From Sphaerochaeta sp. (GTDB taxonomy: Bacteria > Spirochaetota > Spirochaetia > Sphaerochaetales > Sphaerochaetaceae), in assembly GCA_023228445.1 (NCBI GenBank), contig JALOBD010000007.1:1-29285 (forward strand): a stretch of DNA of 29,285 bases, in the 5' to 3' direction. How positions within the stretch are numbered: the stretch's first letter is position 1; the number at the start of each line of letters is the position of its first letter. Both the position numbers and the translations under genes were made by a program. Under the pieces are notes generated by a model. That model did no database searches, was not told the DNA's origin, and saw only the letters and a list, made by a program, of their open reading frames with translations. This document shows, one piece after another, positions 5,356 to 13,147 of this stretch.

Positions 5356-6330
5356 ATGAGCGAGTATATCGGACAGGTGAGCCGGGGGATCAACAATATT
5401 TTTACCGTGCTCCATGAGAGTGGGAGTTATCAGTGTAGGATCTGGGGCAAACAGCTGAAGGAGATCAGTGGTGAGTACAACCCCCTGGCCGTTGGCGATT
5501 GGGTGAGCTTTACCGTCACCGGCACCGGCGAGGGGATGATCAGCGAACGCCTTGAGCGTACGAGCACCTTCACCCGTTGGAACGCCAAAGGGGCGGTCAA
5601 CCAGACGGTGGTGGCCAACATGGACCTCATCGTCTGCATCACCAGTTGCGACAACCCTCCCTTCCGTCCCCGGTTTGTCGACCGGGTCATCGCCTGTTGT
5701 GACCGCGTCGAGGCGATGATCGTGCTCAACAAGAGCGATCTCGGCCTCTCCAAGTTCGAGAAGGAACGGTTCAAGCTCTACGGTGACCTCGGCTACAAGA
5801 CGATGGAGGTCAGTGCACTGAGCCACAAGAATATCAGGCGCCTGAACAGGGCGCTGGCAGGCAAGACCGTCGCCTTTGTCGGTCAGAGCGGAGTGGGCAA
5901 GTCCACCCTGATCAACGAACTCTTGGGCAGCGACCTGCGCACCGCCGAGGTCTGTGAGAAGTACAACCGCGGGCGCCATACCACCAACCACTCCCTCCTG
6001 CTCGAGGGGCCGGACTACCGTCTCGTCGATACCCCGGGGGTGCGGGAGATCATGGTCCCCCACACTGACAAGCAGCAGCTCTTCAACGCATTCCCCGAAT
6101 TCAGTGCCTATGACGGCCTGTGTGCCTTCGATCCCTGCTTCCATGACGAGGAGCCCGACTGCATGGTGCGCGAAGCGGCCATCGCGGGCAAGATCGACGG
6201 CGACCGCTACGAAAGCTACCTGCGCATGGTCGCTTCCCTTGATGAGAAGGGGCCCGAATGGCTGGGCAGGAGCGAAGCGTCACAAGAGTGGCGCAACCGA
6301 AGGGAGAGTGATGAACACGAAGAGTATTGA
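5356..6330 (+). CDS. rsgA: Small ribosomal subunit biogenesis GTPase RsgA
   Basis: This 324-residue protein is a circularly permuted GTPase that checks maturation of the 30S subunit. An N-terminal OB-fold domain (about 1-90) precedes the GTPase domain. The G motifs come in permuted order: NKSD (G4) near 130, GQSGVGKST (G1, P-loop) at 176-184, the GRHTTNHS switch region, then DTPG (G3). The C-terminal zinc-binding helical domain has C256, C261, H263 and C269, as in YjeQ/RsgA. A strong GGAGGAG site precedes the ATG at 5356. The end overlaps mutS2 by 20 bases, so the pair is probably translationally coupled. The gene head is divergent from the pentapeptide gene, with shared promoter bases. Confidence 0.96.
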   Translation: MSEYIGQVSRGINNIFTVLHESGSYQCRIWGKQLKEISGEYNPLAVGDWVSFTVTGTGEGMISERLERTSTFTRWNAKGAVNQTVVANMDLIVCITSCDNPPFRPRFVDRVIACCDRVEAMIVLNKSDLGLSKFEKERFKLYGDLGYKTMEVSALSHKNIRRLNRALAGKTVAFVGQSGVGKSTLINELLGSDLRTAEVCEKYNRGRHTTNHSLLLEGPDYRLVDTPGVREIMVPHTDKQQLFNAFPEFSAYDGLCAFDPCFHDEEPDCMVREAAIAGKIDGDRYESYLRMVASLDEKGPEWLGRSEASQEWRNRRESDEHEEY

Positions 6331-8665
6331 GGTGCTCGGCTTTCCCGTCATCAAGGGGCGCATGGCCCGCCACTGCCGCGCCGAGGAGGGGCAGGCCTAT
6401 CTCGCCTCGATGGGGTTTCTTGCCACGAAGGGTGAATTGCTCGAGCGCCAGGTGCTGCTGGTCGAGTGTGTCCAGCTCCTTGGCCAGGGCAAGGATGGGT
6501 TTGTGCAGACCTTCCCCTCCATCGCTGCGCTCATCGACGACCTGGAAGATCCGATCAACACGGTCGAGGGGACGGCTCTGACAGACCTTGCCTCCTACAT
6601 CGAGGCAGCGAGCCACCTCTTTGAAGGGGTGCATGAAAGCCAGGCGGATGGCAGCCGGTTCGAACGCGCCGCCGCCATGATGGGAAGCGAGTTCCCCCAA
6701 GAGTTGAGCGCGCTTGCACTGGCCATCCGGCGCGACTTGGATGAGAGCGGCGAGGTACGCAGCACCCACCCGGCGTTGGTCAAGCTCACCAAGGAGATCG
6801 AGCAGGTGCGCTCCCGCCGGACCACCTACTGCCGCCAGTACATCCGTGAGCATGGCAGCGTCATCCAGGGTGAACAGGAGGCGCTGCGTGACGGCCGTCT
6901 GGTCATCCCCATCAGGCGGGAGGCCCACGCACAGGTCGGTGGCTTCGTCACCTCAACGAGCGCGAGCGGGTCGACGCTCTTCATGGAGCCCTTCGCGCTG
7001 GTTGAGTTGAACAACGCCGTCGTCATGAAACAAAACCAGATCTTTGTGGAGGTCGCCAAGATCCTTGCCGGCCTCGCATCCCTTGCCCGCAGTGTGCTCG
7101 GCGATCTTGCGACCCTTCGAGAGAACGTCGGGCGCACCGACAGCCACCTCGCCATCGCCCGGTGGATCGGCGAGGCAGGGGCCACGCCCACCAATGTGGA
7201 GAGCGAACGCCTCAGCCTCATCGAGGCGCGCCACCCGCTCTTGGGAGCGAAGGCGGTGCCCATCACCCTCACCCTCGATGAGGGGGTGCGTGCCGTCGTC
7301 TTCAGCGGCCCCAATGCCGGAGGCAAGACTGTATCCATCAAGACGGTGGGCCTCTTTGGCATGATCAACCAGTTCTGTGCCCACATACCGGCCAAGGAGC
7401 AGAGCACCCTGCCACTCTTTGACGACATCTTCTGCGACATCGGAGACGAGCAGTCCATCGACGACGAACTCTCCACCTTCAGCGGCCACATGAGGAACAT
7501 TGCACAGATCCTCTCCAAAGCCGGGCCTGCTTCGTTGGTCCTTCTCGATGAGTTGGGCAGCGGCACCGACCCGGTGGAGGGGTCGGCCATCGCCCAGTCG
7601 ATCCTGGAGTACGCCCACCACCGCTGTCGCCTTACACTGGTGACCAGCCACCATACCCTGCTCAAGCAGTATGCCTATGCCAAGAAGGAGATCATCAACG
7701 CCTCGATGGCCTTCGATGACCGTTCGCTGGAACCTACCTTTACCATTGTGGTGGGCCTGCCTGGGGAGAGCCATGGACTGGACATGGCTCGGTCGATGGG
7801 CCTGCCGCCTGGAGTCATCACCCAAGCCGAAGAGCTCTTGGGCAGCGAGCAGCTCAAGCTCAGTGCGATCATCAAGGATCTGGAGGGGCGGCGCATCGCA
7901 CTGGAGGAGGCGGCCCGTAGGGTGGAGAAGCGACGCCTCATGGTGCAAGCCGAGGTGCGCGCGGTGCAGCTGAAGGAGCTGCGCCTCAACCAGGAGCTCG
8001 CCCTGCTCAAGGCCAACCAGCTCACCAGCCTTGAGCGCTTCACCCGCGAAAAACGGCGTGAACTCGAGCAGTTGGTAGCCGACCTGCGCCGAGGCGGGGC
8101 AGACAAGGAGGAGACGGCCCCGGTCAACACGCTGATGGCCAGCCTCACCGATCGCATCGAGAAGGAGACGTCTGCACTGCAACAGCTGCGAGAGACGATC
8201 GAGGAGGCGAAGCCCAAGGGGCCGCCCCCCTCCTTCGAAGTGGGCATGGATGTGCTCTGTGGTCCCTCAAAGCGGGAGGGCAAGATTCTCAAGAAGCTGG
8301 GAAAAGGGCGCTACCAGGTGGCGATCGATGCGATGAAGATGACCTTGAAGGCCAGCGATTTGACACTGGCCAGAGCTGAGGCGACACCAGTGTTCGTCTC
8401 CTACCAAGGCAGCACCGCCGCCCCCAAGACGGTCCTCGATGTGCGTGGCCACTCCCTTGAAGAAGCCCTCTCGCTGGTCCAGCTCCAGATCGAGGGGGCG
8501 CTGGTCCATGGCATGGAGAGCTTTGCCATCATCCACGGCTTCGGCGACGGCATCCTCAGCCGGGGCATCGCCGAGTACTTGAAGGGGGTGCGGGCGGTGA
8601 AGGACTACCGCTTTGCACTGCCCGAGGATGGCGGGATGGGCAAGACGTACGTCATGCTCGGATAA
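6311..8665 (+). CDS. mutS2: MutS2 ATPase/endonuclease (ribosome-rescue factor family)
   Basis: At 784 residues this matches full-length MutS2. There is no MutS mismatch-recognition domain. A core and clamp region is followed by the ATPase: Walker A FSGPNAGGKT (about 331-340), a STFSGHM motif, and Walker B LVLLDELGSGTDPVEGSA. A long charged coiled coil (about 540-640) leads to a C-terminal Smr nuclease domain beginning LDVRGHSLEEAL and containing IIHGFGDGIL. MutS2 was first linked to suppression of recombination; in Bacillus subtilis it is reported to bind collided ribosomes and promote splitting. The start ATG at 6311, with AGGGAGAG upstream, lies inside the end of rsgA in another frame, joining two ribosome-acting genes. 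A longer in-frame reading back to 5954 is only a shadow of rsgA. Confidence 0.95.
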   Translation: MNTKSIEVLGFPVIKGRMARHCRAEEGQAYLASMGFLATKGELLERQVLLVECVQLLGQGKDGFVQTFPSIAALIDDLEDPINTVEGTALTDLASYIEAASHLFEGVHESQADGSRFERAAAMMGSEFPQELSALALAIRRDLDESGEVRSTHPALVKLTKEIEQVRSRRTTYCRQYIREHGSVIQGEQEALRDGRLVIPIRREAHAQVGGFVTSTSASGSTLFMEPFALVELNNAVVMKQNQIFVEVAKILAGLASLARSVLGDLATLRENVGRTDSHLAIARWIGEAGATPTNVESERLSLIEARHPLLGAKAVPITLTLDEGVRAVVFSGPNAGGKTVSIKTVGLFGMINQFCAHIPAKEQSTLPLFDDIFCDIGDEQSIDDELSTFSGHMRNIAQILSKAGPASLVLLDELGSGTDPVEGSAIAQSILEYAHHRCRLTLVTSHHTLLKQYAYAKKEIINASMAFDDRSLEPTFTIVVGLPGESHGLDMARSMGLPPGVITQAEELLGSEQLKLSAIIKDLEGRRIALEEAARRVEKRRLMVQAEVRAVQLKELRLNQELALLKANQLTSLERFTREKRRELEQLVADLRRGGADKEETAPVNTLMASLTDRIEKETSALQQLRETIEEAKPKGPPPSFEVGMDVLCGPSKREGKILKKLGKGRYQVAIDAMKMTLKASDLTLARAEATPVFVSYQGSTAAPKTVLDVRGHSLEEALSLVQLQIEGALVHGMESFAIIHGFGDGILSRGIAEYLKGVRAVKDYRFALPEDGGMGKTYVMLG

Positions 8666-8673
8666 ATCGACAC

Positions 8674-8702
8674 TTTACACCATCACACGGGTGGGCGATA
8701 CT
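8674..8702 (+). promoter_or_regulatory. Promoter of udp
   Basis: TTTACA at 8674-8679 and GATACT at 8697-8702 are separated by 17 bp in the 55-bp gap between mutS2 and udp. The CAGGAG ribosome binding site and the ATG at 8721 follow directly. Confidence 0.6.
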
Positions 8703-8720
8703 AAACTCAGGAGCCGAACA

Positions 8721-9497
8721 ATGAGTGACTACATGGAAGGAAGCGGAGTGCAATACCACCTGCACATCAAGGAAGGGGATATTGGACGCTACGTCATCCT
8801 GCCCGGTGACCCGAAACGGGTTGCCCAGATCGCCCGACACCTCAGCGATGCGGTCCCGGTGGCCGACAACCGTGAGTACGTGACCTATACCGGCACCCTT
8901 GACGGGGTGCGTGTCAGTGTGACCTCCACCGGCATCGGGGGCCCGAGTGCCGCCATCGCAATGGAGGAGCTGTACCGCTGTGGGGCAGATACCTTCATCA
9001 GGATGGGAACCTGCGGGGGAATCGATTTGGAGGTGTTGGGAGGGGATGTGGTCATCGCGACGGCCGCCGTGCGCGCCGAGGGAACCAGCCGAGAGTACGC
9101 CCCCATCGAGTATCCGGCAACCGCCTCCTTCGAGATTGTCGAGGCGTTGGCCAACGCCGCCCGGGCTCTGGGCAAACGTGCCCATATCGGGGTGGTGCAG
9201 TGCAAGGACTCCTTCTATGGCCAACACGAACCGGCACTCATGCCGGTCAGCTACGAGCTGCTCAACAAGTGGGAGGCGTACAAGCGCCTTGGCGTGTTGG
9301 CCAGCGAGATGGAGAGTGCTGCCCTCTTTGCCGTGGCGGCCCACCTCAAGGTTCGCTGTGGCAGTGCCTTCTCGGTGGTGGGCAACCAGGAGCGCGAGTT
9401 GCTGGGCATGGAGAATCCCATCAACCACGACACCGAGGCGGCGATTGTGCTGACCATCGAAGCGTTACGCCAGTTGATCGCATCCGATGGCCGTTGA
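8721..9497 (+). CDS. udp: Uridine phosphorylase
   Basis: This 258-residue cytosolic enzyme splits uridine with phosphate into uracil and ribose-1-phosphate for pyrimidine salvage. Family motifs run in order: ILPGDPKRV at 26-34 (phosphate site), NREYVTYTG, STGIGGPSAAIAMEEL near 69-84, RMGTCGGID, VIATAAVRAEGTS, VVQCKDSFYGQHEP, and SEMESAALF at 195-203 (nucleoside-binding Glu-Met-Glu). The order and the VRAEGTSREYAPIEYPA stretch resemble Udp more than DeoD-type purine nucleoside phosphorylase, which is the main alternative. The ATG at 8721 has a CAGGAG site 7 bases upstream; an in-frame reading from 8613 would run through mutS2. It has its own promoter. The last 33 bases overlap, tail to tail, the end of the gene at 9465-9866. 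Confidence 0.9.
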   Translation: MSDYMEGSGVQYHLHIKEGDIGRYVILPGDPKRVAQIARHLSDAVPVADNREYVTYTGTLDGVRVSVTSTGIGGPSAAIAMEELYRCGADTFIRMGTCGGIDLEVLGGDVVIATAAVRAEGTSREYAPIEYPATASFEIVEALANAARALGKRAHIGVVQCKDSFYGQHEPALMPVSYELLNKWEAYKRLGVLASEMESAALFAVAAHLKVRCGSAFSVVGNQERELLGMENPINHDTEAAIVLTIEALRQLIASDGR

Positions 9498-9866
9498 GTG
9501 CTCCTTGACGGCGATGACCAAGGAGAGGGGGTAGGGCAAGAGCGACGACCCGCTCTTGCCCAGCTCGGCACAACAGAGCCCCCCGTTGTAGAGCTCATGG
9601 GTACCCGAGTATGGCCAGAGCCTGCCCATGCGGGCCAGGTGGGCCAGGAGGTCGAGCACGAGATGGTCGGGCACCTGGCTGCGACCGGTGAGCGTGTGGG
9701 GGCAGTAGGTGAGCGCCTCAAGCGAGGTCGGCAACAGCAGATAGTCGACCAATGATTGTCCGTCCCCCTCCAATTCAGTCTTGAAGCGTGTCAACAAGAG
9801 CGCAGCTTCCCGCCGAGTGCGGTATAGCCTGCTATTCGGTGATCGAAAGTTGGTGTAGTAGAGCAT
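9465..9866 (-). CDS. Hypothetical protein, 133 residues, unrecognised
   Basis: I do not recognise this family. The start ATG at 9866 is preceded by a near-perfect GGAGGTGA ribosome binding site, a strong sign of a real gene. The product has no signal sequence or membrane segment. It begins MLYYTNFRSPNSRLYRTRREAA, has a Leu-rich middle (LVDYLLLPTSLEAL, LVLDLLAHLARMG) and ends with a hydrophobic beta-like stretch (LLPYPLSLVIAVKE). Three Cys are present, two adjacent (GGLCCAELG). Codon use matches the neighbours. A TACAAT -10-like element (minus strand, 9896-9891) lies about 25 bp upstream without a clear -35. It converges on udp with a 33-base overlap of coding ends and no terminator between them. 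Confidence 0.7.
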   Translation of the reverse strand: MLYYTNFRSPNSRLYRTRREAALLLTRFKTELEGDGQSLVDYLLLPTSLEALTYCPHTLTGRSQVPDHLVLDLLAHLARMGRLWPYSGTHELYNGGLCCAELGKSGSSLLPYPLSLVIAVKEHSTAIGCDQLA

Positions 9867-10031
9867 CGTCACCTCCTGCCCCTATAGGCAATTGTATGGT
9901 CCGTTTGCTTCAGGGCCGATAAGTCGTGCATAGTGTACGCTCCGTTCACAGCCAAATCACACGCTGTCTCCCGTCTCCCATATGGGCGAGGATGCTCACA
10001 TCCAAAGAGAGAAGTGTGTCCCTCCCCCAAC

Positions 10032-10057
10032 GCTGCTCCTCGTGAACGAGGAGCGGC
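10032..10057. repeat. Strong GC-rich hairpin
   Basis: GCTGCTCCTCGT and ACGAGGAGCGGC form a 12-bp inverted repeat with one G-T pair around a 2-base centre (or an 11-bp stem with a 4-base loop). No T run follows on either strand, so it is not a simple terminator. It lies about 110 bp upstream of the ATPase promoter. Confidence 0.6.
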
Positions 10058-10141
10058 ATTGGTGCGCGAGCGAGCAGGGGAGAAGGTGGCCGTGTCGCCT
10101 CAGCAGAAATGACAGTATTCGCCTCAGTTGTGCGCACCTGG

Positions 10142-10170
10142 TTGAATAATCTTCTTCAATCAACGATAAT
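10142..10170 (+). promoter_or_regulatory. Promoter of the V-type ATPase operon
   Basis: TTGAAT at 10142-10147 and GATAAT at 10165-10170 are separated by 17 bp. The predicted start near 10177 gives a 5' leader of about 80 bases before the first ATPase gene at 10259. A pair of TCGCCTCAG direct repeats ends 14 bp upstream of the -35. Confidence 0.65.
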
Positions 10171-10258
10171 AATCGGAGTTTGGCCCCAGTGGTGCAGGTA
10201 TGTTGCGTTCGCAGCTGCTTGCCGGGTACGTATCATCACGCATCGAGGTAGGATTCAG

Positions 10259-10852
10259 ATGGCCCAGCAGATTCAAGAGTTAGTCGCATCCATCCGCAAG
10301 GATGGCATCGAGGTTGCCCAACAAGAGGCAAACGAAATCGTCGAGGCTGCCCGCAAAGAGGCTGCCCGGGTCGTTGCTGAGGCCAAGAAGGAGCGCGATT
10401 CGCTCCTCTTGCAGGCTGAGCGGGAGATTGCCACCAAGGAGGCCAGCGCCCGCGCATCGCTGGCACAAGCCAGCCGTGACGTGCAGATTTCACTCAAGGA
10501 CGCCCTCACTGCCCAATTGGACCGCCTCTTGGTCGATACGGTCACCAAGGCACTCTCCTCCAAAGATGTGGTGGACCTTATCACCAAGGTCGTCGAACTC
10601 TCCGGTGAGAGCCATACCAAGGTGCTGGAGCTGAACAAGAAGGAGTTCGATGCCCTCGCTGAGAGCCTGAAGGGCAAATTGGCCGGTGATTTGAAGAACG
10701 GCCTTGAGATCAAGCCGGTCCCATCGGTGGACGGTGGCTTCAAGCTGGCCGAGAAGGATGGCACCAGCTTCTTTGACTTCTCGGCACCTGAGACCGCAGC
10801 ACTGCTCAAGCCCTACCTCTCACACGCCATCGAGGCGTTGATCTTCAACTGA
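10259..10852 (+). CDS. atpE: V/A-type ATPase subunit E (peripheral stalk)
   Basis: This 197-residue protein starts MAQQIQELVASIRKDG. Its first about 110 residues are rich in Ala, Glu, Lys and Arg with heptad character (EIVEAARKEAARVVAEAKKERD), giving the long helix of subunit E. The last about 90 residues form a globular part that would bind the top of the catalytic head. Subunit E normally pairs with subunit G/H to make the peripheral stalk, but no G/H gene is present here. The ATG at 10259 follows an AGGTAGGA site. A longer in-frame reading from 10109 crosses the promoter and is not credible. It opens the seven-gene ATPase operon, and the next gene starts 10 bases after its stop. Confidence 0.88.
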   Translation: MAQQIQELVASIRKDGIEVAQQEANEIVEAARKEAARVVAEAKKERDSLLLQAEREIATKEASARASLAQASRDVQISLKDALTAQLDRLLVDTVTKALSSKDVVDLITKVVELSGESHTKVLELNKKEFDALAESLKGKLAGDLKNGLEIKPVPSVDGGFKLAEKDGTSFFDFSAPETAALLKPYLSHAIEALIFN

Positions 10853-10862
10853 GGGGTTTGCG

Positions 10863-11396
10863 GTGGCTTCGTATTACTACTACGCATCGACGCTCCCACA
10901 CCTGCGCCTCGACGGGCCGCTGCCCTTCGATGTGGCAACCTTCTTGGCCGCCTCCAGCGACCAGGTGAGCCGGCGTGACCACGCGCTGCTGGTGGCTGCC
11001 GTCGAAGGGAGGGAGAGCAGACACCCCTTCATCAGGCGGTGGCAACGCCACCAGCGACTGCTCAAGAGTGAGCTGGCTGCCCAGCGTAGCCGCAGGAAGG
11101 GGTTGGGCGCAGCAGCCTATCCCCACCTCGATGAGACCGACCTGCGCATCTGTGAGGCGGTGCGCCACGCCCTCGCTGCCGACGATCCGCTCAAGGGCGA
11201 ACTGATGCTCCTAGAGCTCTCCTTCAACGAGTTGGACGAGCAGGTGGGCCTTGCTGCCTTCACCATCGAAGCATTGTTGGCGTTTGTCCTGAAACTGCAA
11301 CTTAAGGAGCGGCAGAGCCGCTTTGTCCAGAGTGCTGGCAACAGCGAGTTTGAACGACTATTTTCAAATCTTCAACGTGAAATCGCGAAGCGATAG
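10863..11396 (+). CDS. V-type ATPase-associated DUF2764-like protein
   Basis: This 177-residue protein starts with GTG at 10863, with a GAGGGG site about 7 bases upstream. It begins MASYYYYASTLPHLRLDG, a Tyr-rich start, and continues as a mainly helical, soluble protein with no membrane segment. It sits between subunits E and A, the place taken in Borrelia and other reduced V-ATPase operons by a DUF2764 protein. The resemblance is by position, size and the opening SYYYL-like motif. The function is unproven. Because the operon has no subunit C, it may serve as the link between the rotor axle and the K ring (inference). Its stop ends 11 bases before the atpA start. Confidence 0.75.
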   Translation: MASYYYYASTLPHLRLDGPLPFDVATFLAASSDQVSRRDHALLVAAVEGRESRHPFIRRWQRHQRLLKSELAAQRSRRKGLGAAAYPHLDETDLRICEAVRHALAADDPLKGELMLLELSFNELDEQVGLAAFTIEALLAFVLKLQLKERQSRFVQSAGNSEFERLFSNLQREIAKR

Positions 11397-11407
11397 TGGA
11401 GTTGTGC

Positions 11408-13144
11408 ATGGCTAAGAGTATGGGACGGGTAAAAGGCGTCAACGGAAACATGGTGACGGTTGAGTTCGACTCAGCCATTGCAAAGAATGAAGTGGGCTTC
11501 ATCCAGGTAGGTGACGAACGGCTCAAGGGCGAGGTCATCCGAATCCGTGGCAATGAGGCGGCACTGCAGGTCTTTGAGATGACCGGCGGGGTGGCTGTCG
11601 GAGACCAGGTCGAGTTCACCAGCGAGATGCTCAGCGTCGAACTCGGCCCGGGATTGCTGCAGCAGATCTACGATGGATTGCAGAACCCGCTTCCCGAGCT
11701 GGCTGCCCAATGTGGCTTCTTCCTCCAGCGTGGTGTCTACCTCAAACCGATTCCCGATAACGAATGGCAGTTCACTCCGGTTGCCAAGAAGGGGGATGTG
11801 CTCTCTGCCGGCGATACCTTCGCCACCGTCATCGAAGGGCTCTTCACCCACCAGATCATGGTTCCCTTTGACCTGGTCGACGGGCCGTGGACGGTGGCTT
11901 CGATCAAGAAGGCGGGCACCTACCACGTACGCGACACCATCTGCAGCGTCCAGAACGAGCGGGGCGTCAAGCACGACCTCTCCATGGTCTTCACCTGGCC
12001 GGTGAAGCAGGCGATCAAGCTCTATGAGGAGCGCCTCAGGCCCACCGAGACGCTGGTGACGAAGATTCGGACCATCGACACCTTCCTGCCGGTGGCAAAG
12101 GGCGGCACCTACTGCACCCCCGGACCCTTCGGGGCGGGCAAGACGGTGCTCCAACACCTGACCAGCCGCAACGCCGATGTCGACATCGTCATCATCGCTG
12201 CCTGTGGTGAACGTGCCGGCGAGGTCGTCGAGGTGCTCAAGGAGTTTCCTGAGCTCATCGACCCCCGTACCGGTCGCTCCTTGATGGAGCGTACCATCAT
12301 CATCTGCAACACCAGCTCGATGCCGGTCGCCAGCCGTGAGGCATCGGTCTACACCGCCGTGACCATCGCCGAGTACTACCGCCAGATGGGCCTGGATATC
12401 CTGCTCTTGGCCGATTCGACCAGCCGCTGGGCGCAGGCGATGCGCGAGATGAGCGGACGCCTTGAGGAGATTCCCGGCGAGGAAGCGTTCCCCGCCTACC
12501 TGGAGAGCCGGATCGCCGAGTTCTATGAGCGTGCCGGCAAGGTCCGCCTCAAGGATGGACGGACCGGATCGGTCACCATCGGCGGCACGGTCAGTCCAGC
12601 CGGCGGCAACTTCGAGGAGCCGGTCACCCAAGCAACGCTGAAGGTCGTCGGGGCCTTCCATGGCCTCTCGCGCGAGCGCAGCGATGCGCGCAAGTACCCG
12701 GCCATCGATCCGCTGACCTCCTGGTCCAAGTACAGCGGCGTCATCGATGCCAAGCGGGTAGAAGAGGCGCGTTCAATCGTATTTGCCGCCAATGAGATCA
12801 ATCAGATGATGAAGGTCGTCGGTGAGGAGGGTACCTCGGTGGCGGACTACGTCACCTATCAGAAGGGGGAGCTTGTCGATGCATTCTACCTGCAGCAGAA
12901 CTCCTTCGACCCTGTCGACGCATCGGTGCCGGTCGAACGGCAGCGCTACATCTTCGACCGGCTCTATGAGATGCTCCAGGCCAACCTCCGCTTTGAGGAA
13001 AAGAGTGAAGTGCGCGCCTTCTTCTATCAGCTGCGCCAAAATTTTTTGGATTGGAACAACACTGCCTTCCTCGATGATGAGTTCAAGGCGATCGAAGCGA
13101 AGATCACCGATCTGATCGCAACTAAAGAGAGAAGGGTGGGCTAA
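11408..13144 (+). CDS. atpA: V/A-type ATPase catalytic subunit A
   Basis: This 578-residue subunit hydrolyses or synthesises ATP in the A3B3 head. An N-terminal beta barrel (about 1-75) is followed by the bulge region typical of V/A-type A subunits (about 110-200), then the nucleotide-binding domain. The P-loop is GPFGAGKT at 239-246, the catalytic CGERAGEVVEVLKEFPEL stretch begins near 266, and the LLADSTSRWAQAMREMSGRLEEIPGEE motif follows. The helical C-terminal domain ends the protein. The bulge and the P-loop sequence mark it as V/A-type rather than F-type. The ATG at 11408 has GGAG 6 bases upstream; an in-frame GTG at 11396 overlaps the previous stop and has no such site. Confidence 0.97.
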   Translation: MAKSMGRVKGVNGNMVTVEFDSAIAKNEVGFIQVGDERLKGEVIRIRGNEAALQVFEMTGGVAVGDQVEFTSEMLSVELGPGLLQQIYDGLQNPLPELAAQCGFFLQRGVYLKPIPDNEWQFTPVAKKGDVLSAGDTFATVIEGLFTHQIMVPFDLVDGPWTVASIKKAGTYHVRDTICSVQNERGVKHDLSMVFTWPVKQAIKLYEERLRPTETLVTKIRTIDTFLPVAKGGTYCTPGPFGAGKTVLQHLTSRNADVDIVIIAACGERAGEVVEVLKEFPELIDPRTGRSLMERTIIICNTSSMPVASREASVYTAVTIAEYYRQMGLDILLLADSTSRWAQAMREMSGRLEEIPGEEAFPAYLESRIAEFYERAGKVRLKDGRTGSVTIGGTVSPAGGNFEEPVTQATLKVVGAFHGLSRERSDARKYPAIDPLTSWSKYSGVIDAKRVEEARSIVFAANEINQMMKVVGEEGTSVADYVTYQKGELVDAFYLQQNSFDPVDASVPVERQRYIFDRLYEMLQANLRFEEKSEVRAFFYQLRQNFLDWNNTAFLDDEFKAIEAKITDLIATKERRVG

Positions 13145-13147
13145 GGT

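Larger units (their letters stand above)
9867..10258. other. 392-bp gene-free interval with several inverted repeats, ahead of the V-ATPase operon
   Basis: No convincing gene is seen. The longest open frames start poorly and have no recognisable sequence. Inverted repeats are CCTATAGG (9881-9888), CCCATATGGG (9978-9987), GGATG-CTCA-CATCC (9990-10003) and a long hairpin at 10032-10057. A plus-strand promoter-like pair, TTGCTT (9905-9910) and CATAGT (9929-9934), lies upstream of them. A 9-bp direct repeat TCGCCTCAG occurs at 10095 and 10119, and the ATPase promoter follows at 10142-10170. A structured leader or small RNA is possible but not shown. Confidence 0.55.

Noticed and set aside
5954..6310. 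N-terminal extension of mutS2 upstream of 6311
   Set aside because: It is a shadow of rsgA in another frame; MutS2 homologues start at the MNTKSIEVLGF position, which has a ribosome binding site.
6953..8182. 409-codon open frame on the minus strand
   Set aside because: Antisense shadow of mutS2; low-complexity composition, no start signals.
9946..10137. 63-codon minus-strand frame in the gene-free interval
   Set aside because: No ribosome binding site, Pro/Arg-rich, covers the hairpin region, and no family resemblance.
11471..12661. 396-codon open frame on the minus strand
   Set aside because: Antisense shadow of atpA.
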